Under the pieces are notes generated by a model. The model was not told where the DNA came from and did not search any database. It was given only the letters and a program-made list of their open reading frames with translations. Shown one piece after another: positions 60,352-64,000 of a stretch of DNA of 64,000 bases; position 1 is the first letter of the stretch, and every line of letters begins with the position of its first letter. The position numbers and the translations under genes were made by a program. Source of the stretch: Deltaproteobacteria bacterium (GTDB lineage Bacteria > Myxococcota_A > Polyangia > Polyangiales > Ga0077539); the NCBI GenBank assembly GCA_016704445.1, contig JADJAE010000009.1:169347-233346 (forward strand), given 5' to 3'.

Positions 60352-61158
60352 GTGCGCCCCGCCGCGCTCGCCCTCGTCGCGACCCTCGCGCTCGGCCGCG
60401 CCGCCGTCGCCGACCCCACGGTGGTGCAGCACGAGCGGCCGCGCTTCTCGCTCATCGTCCCTGACGGCTTCGTGCGGGTCGAGCCCGACGGCGCCACCCG
60501 CGACCTGCTCGGCGTCTTCCGGCGCGAGGGTGACCTCCCCGACGAGCCGCCGATGGTGCTCCAGCTGCTGCACCTCGACGCCATCGTCCCGCAGCGCCCG
60601 CTGCTGCCCCCCGAGCGCGCGGAGTTCCGCCGCGCCGACGGCTTCCGCTTCACCGACCACGTCGAGCACGACCGCGTGCTGGGCTTCCCCGTCGAGACCC
60701 TCGTGGGTGTCTCCGCCCTCACCAACGGCGCCTCGGTCACCCGCTTCGCCACCGCGGTCCCGCTCGACGACGACGCCGTCCTCGTCGTGCTCCTGGCGCC
60801 GAGCCATCGCGCGAGCGCCGCCCGCTCCTTCTGCGTGCCACGCTCGACTCGGTGCGCGCCCCGACCACCTGGGAGAGCCCCGCGCGTCGCGCGCTCAACG
60901 GGGTCATGCGGATGGTCCTGCTGGCCACGCTGCTCGGATCGCTGGGCTATGGCATCGCCGCCGGCATCGCTGCCCGCCGCTCGCCGCTGTCGGTCCGCAC
61001 CCGGCGGCGCGCGACCGCCCTCCCTCGCGGCGCTGTGGTGGTCCGCCGCGGCGTGGCTATGCGTGCCGTGGCGCGAGCACGAGTGGCTCTTCGCGGTGCA
61101 GTCCGTCGGCTTCGCGGTGACCTTCAGCGCGCTCGCCTGGCGCGCCCGAGCGCCCTAA
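60352..61158 (+). pseudogene. Exported/membrane protein of unknown function, two frameshifts
   Basis: GTG 60352 starts a signal peptide (RPAALALVATLALGRAAVA) and a soluble domain (FSLIVPDGFVRVEPDG, MVLQLLHLDAIVPQRPLLPP). A missing base at 60829-60831 moves the frame to LRATLDSVRAPTTWESPARR and a membrane helix (MRMVLLATLLGSLGYGIAAG). A second indel between 60971 and 61015 leads to LAALWWSAAAWLCVPWREHE, another helix, and the stop at 61158. In total about 268 residues. Unrecognised. Its TAA overlaps the stop of the convergent ATPase gene. Confidence 0.55.
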
Positions 61159-63062
61159 AGGCAGTTCGAGCGCACCTGGCCCAGGTCGGTGATGCCCTGG
61201 AGCGCCTTCTCGATGCCGTCTTGCAGCACCGTGGTCATGCCCTCACGGTCGGCCGCCTGGCGCAGCTCGACGATGGTCGCCCGCTGTCGGATGAGCGTCG
61301 CGATCGCGCCGCTGCCGGGAAGGATCTCGTGGAGCGCGACCCGCCCGCGGTAGCCCGTGCCGTTGCAGCGGGCGCAGCCCATCGCGCGGTGCAGCATGAA
61401 CTCCGACGAGGTGCGCTCGGTGCGAAGCGCGAAGGCGTCGTGTCCGTAGGCGTCGGAGACCTGCTCCCACTCCGTCGGGGTGGGCGCGTAGGGCGCACGG
61501 CAGTGGGTGCAGAGGCGCTTCACGAGGCGCTGCGCGAGCACGCCGCGGAGGGCGTCGGCGAAGGCGTAGGAGTCGATGTCCATCCCGAGCAGGCGGGGCA
61601 CGGTCTCCGCCGCGCTGTTGGCCTGGAGGGTGGACAGCACGAGGTGGCCCGTGAGGGAGGCCTCGACGGCGACGCCCGCGGTCACCCGGTCGCGCATCTC
61701 GCCGACCAGGATGACGTCCGGGTCCGACCGCAGGAAGGCCCGCAGCACCTCCGGGAAGCCCAGCCCGATGCGCTGGTTCGCCTGCACCTGGCGGAGCCCG
61801 GGCTGCACGATCTCCACCGGGTCCTCGACGGTCAGGCACCTTGCGGTCGGCGGTGTTGAGGGCGCCCACCGCGGCGTGCAGGGTGGTGGTCTTGCCCGAG
61901 CCCGTCGGCCCGACCACCAGCACGATCCCGTACGGCGCCGCGATGATCGCCTGGAAGCGCGCGAGGTTCACGGCGGAGAAGTCCATCTCCTCGAGCGGCC
62001 GCGGCCGCCACGCGGACAGCAGGCGCAGCGTGACGTCCTCGTTCTCACCGACCGTGGGCAGCGTCGCCATGCGCACGTCGATCGGGGCGTCCCCCGCCTG
62101 GACGCGGAAGCGCCCGTCCTGCGGTCGGCGCCGCTCGGCGAGGTCGAGGTCCGCGAGCACCTTCATGCGCTGCACGAGGCTCGAGCGGAAGGTGCCCGGC
62201 ACCGTCGCGTGGTCGACGCAGTCGCCGTCGATCCGGAGCCTCACCCGCAGCCCGCCGCGGGTGCCGGTGGGCTCGAAGTGCACGTCGGAGGCGCCGCGCT
62301 CATGGGCGTCGAGCACGATGCGCCGGACGAGCCGGGCCGCGAGGAGTCGGTCTCCCGGTCGTCGGTGTCGCGGGCCTCGTCGTCGCGATCGTTCTCCGGC
62401 GTACGCACCCGCCCCACCTCGGCCAGGAGCTGCGCCAGGGTGTCCTCCGCCGTGGACCCACGCAGCGGGGGGAAGCGCGACCCCGTCGCTCGCGCGGGGG
62501 AGGCCTCGGCGCGCAGCGCCTCCAGCTTCGGGGCGAGCATCCGCGCGATCGCCTCCGCCAGCCGCTGGTCGTCCGCCCGAAACACCTCGCCGTCGAGGGA
62601 GTTGACGAACTCCAGCACGCCCACCGCGCGCGCCGCCCCGAGGATCGGCGTCGCGAGCACGCTGCGCACCCCGGGCTCCCGCGCCTCGTCGCGGGCCAGC
62701 ATCGGGTGCAGCGCGCGGAGCTGCGCTGGGTCCTCCGCGTCGCGGAGCATCACCGAGCGCCGCGACAGCGCGACGAAGCCGGCGATGCTGTGCGCGTCGA
62801 TCGGAACGCGCAGCGCCTGCGAGGCTCCGCCGCTGCGGGCGACGGAGTACAGAGACGCGCCGCGCTCGTCCGTGGCGAAGACCGTGACCCGCTCGGCGTC
62901 GAGCAGCGCGTGCAGAAGGTCGCCCGAGTTGAGCAGCAGCGCCCGGAGGGACGACGCCGCTGCGATGACCTCGCGGAGCGCGAGCAGCAGCGCCCGGTAG
63001 CGCGCCCGCGGCTCCCACGAGAAGTCGTCGGCGGAAGTGGCTTGGTGGGGGTCGGAGCTCAT
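61155..63062 (-). pseudogene. GAF domain-GspE/PilB-type ATPase, two frameshifts
   Basis: ATG 63062 opens a GAF-type region (about residues 10-190: RVTVFATDERGASLYSVARSG, VRSVLATPILGAARAVGVLEFVNS). After a linker, a missing base at 62347-62349 shifts to the ATPase: LLAARLVRRIVLDAHERGAS, DVHFEPTGTRGGLRVRLRID, Walker A GPTGSGKTTT. An extra base at 61835-61836 shifts again to EDPVEIVQPGLRQVQAN, FLRSDPDVILVGEMRD and the tetracysteine zinc motif (CTHC ... CARCNGTGYRGRVALHEIL) of PilB/GspE extension ATPases. About 635 residues if repaired. It may drive pilus assembly or type II secretion, with GAF sensing as a regulatory addition. Confidence 0.75.
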
Positions 63063-63115
63063 GGTGTAAGGTCGAACGGTACACCGCGCGCGGCGGTACG
63101 AGAGGCCAACGGGAC

Positions 63116-64000
63116 GTGAGACACAGACGACGCGCGGCGGTTCCTCGGGCGCTGCTGGCCGCCGGGGCGGTGGTGGTCCTCGGGGGCGCCGGCGGCGGGA
63201 TGCTCGCCTGGCAGCGGAAGACCTCCCGGCAGCAGGCGGCGAGGCGCGAGGCGCTCGCGTGGGCCGACCCCATGGCGCGCGTCGAGGGCTGCCTCTTCGG
63301 CACCGACCCGATGCCGGCGCGCCCCGACGAGCTCTCCCGACACCTCCGCCGGGTGGCCCTCGGCCCCGACGCGGGGCGCGCGTGGCCGTCGCGCTGCCTC
63401 GACCTCCTCGGCGCCAACGCTGCGCGGGACGAAGCCGTCGCGGTCGAGCGCCTCCGCGTGGCGTTGCGCGCCGACGACGGGCTCGTGGCCGCGCTGCGCC
63501 GCGAGGGTGCCTCCGCCGAGCTCGGCGCCTGGCGGCCGCGGTGGAGCGAGCTCCGCGCCCGCGTCGCGCAACGGCGGGGCTCGTGGCAGCGGGCTCCTCC
63601 CTCCGGGCCGCGTCCATGGTCGACGCCCCGCGCCCGCGCGCCGTCGAGGCGGGCGAAGAGCTCCCGGTGTCCCTCTCCGAGTCCGCCACGCTGGCGGGGT
63701 CGAGCGTCGGCGACGGGGTGCTGTCGGTGATGTGGGTCGACCACAGCCGCGAGCGCATCTTCTGCCGCAGCCGCGACGGCGGCGGCACGATCCGCTGCCG
63801 CCGGTACCCCGCGCCGGGACCCTCGGGCGGGGTCCTGGCGCTGCTGCCGAGCGACCGCGCAGAGGCCCTGGCGCTGGTCGACCTCGGCGCGAGCTCCTAC
63901 GCCGCCGCGTCGGCCGACGAGCCGTGGTCGCCGCTCTTCGGACTCCGCGGCGTGCCCTCCAGAGCCTGCCGCTGCGGGTGCGCGGCGACGTCGTGCACGC
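63116..64000 (+). pseudogene. Membrane-anchored unknown protein, frameshifted and cut by window edge
   Basis: GTG 63116 begins RHRRRAAVPRALLAAGAVVVLGG, a basic N-terminus and one membrane helix. A periplasmic-type domain follows (AWADPMARVEGCLFGTDPMPARP, PSRCLDLLGANAARDEAV). Near 63571-63579 the coding signal changes frame and continues with GLVAAGSSLRAASMVD, VLSVMWVDHSRERIFCRSRD and GGVLALLPSDRAEALALVD. A further missing C at 63955-63957 precedes the window end. No family is recognised. It is divergent from the GAF-ATPase gene with 53 bases between. Confidence 0.55.

Noticed and set aside
1..64000. tRNA, rRNA or riboswitch genes
   Set aside because: I saw no T-loop/anticodon arrangement, rRNA-like stretch or recognised aptamer core in the intergenic gaps; a covariance-model scan would be needed to exclude small RNAs.

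Overview
The window is about 70% G+C with strongly G/C-ending codons. It carries many lipoproteins with Asp-rich or Cys-rich linkers, retraction-type pilus ATPases fused to extra domains, a pseudokinase, FHA/DUF4123 proteins and MopE-type Cys motifs. This fits a myxobacterium (Myxococcota, Polyangia; Sandaracinaceae-like). The lineage is inferred from gene style, not from a marker gene. No rRNA, tRNA or CRISPR array was seen, and no gene-free stretch exceeds about 300 bases.

Layout. 0-0.7 kb: the 5' part of a transposase running off the left edge. 0.9-14 kb: envelope and secreted proteins (a lipoprotein with 22 Cys-rich repeats, an AI-2E-type permease, a radical SAM protein, a SUMF1-fold lipoprotein, a 1,523-residue metzincin-like protease, a propeller-like protein). 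14-22.5 kb: hslO, then an orphan type VI secretion payload module: vgrG plus three unknown genes on +, facing PAAR, DUF4123 and FHA-DUF4123 genes on -. 22.6-26.2 kb: an exported toroid-like protein, a small membrane protein and a tail-anchored pseudokinase. 26.3-29.1 kb: a fahA-maiA-hmgA tyrosine/homogentisate degradation operon. 29.1-33.4 kb: a degenerate sensor-kinase-like gene, a membrane protein and an unknown protein. 33.5-37.4 kb: a lower-G+C island with a four-gene operon. Its last two genes are MotA/TolQ-like and MotB/OmpA-like, resembling the ZorA/ZorB motor of Zorya anti-phage systems; the two upstream genes match none of the Zorya effectors I know. This is the best candidate for an undescribed system.

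37.5-53.4 kb: two PilT-family ATPases (one with HEAT repeats), a XerC/D recombinase, a BrkB-like protein, a thioredoxin-like [2Fe-2S] ferredoxin, an isoaspartyl peptidase, lipoproteins, hemL, a UbiB/AarF kinase and a BamD-TPR fusion. 53.5-64 kb: a MopE-motif lipoprotein, a PHB-depolymerase-like esterase, nadB, a lytic transglycosylase, a TPR protein, selD, two secreted/membrane unknowns and a GAF-GspE/PilB ATPase. Gene order is ordinary, but nearly every gene beyond 53.8 kb has single-base indels, mostly in short homopolymers, and nadB has an in-frame amber codon. I read these mainly as sequence errors, though decay cannot be excluded. By contrast, the in-frame TGA in selD lies exactly at the catalytic Cys/Sec position and is followed by a SECIS-like hairpin, so it is very likely selenocysteine.

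Several start codons lie 6-9 bases after a TAnnnT/TATA-like hexamer with no Shine-Dalgarno sequence, which suggests leaderless mRNAs.
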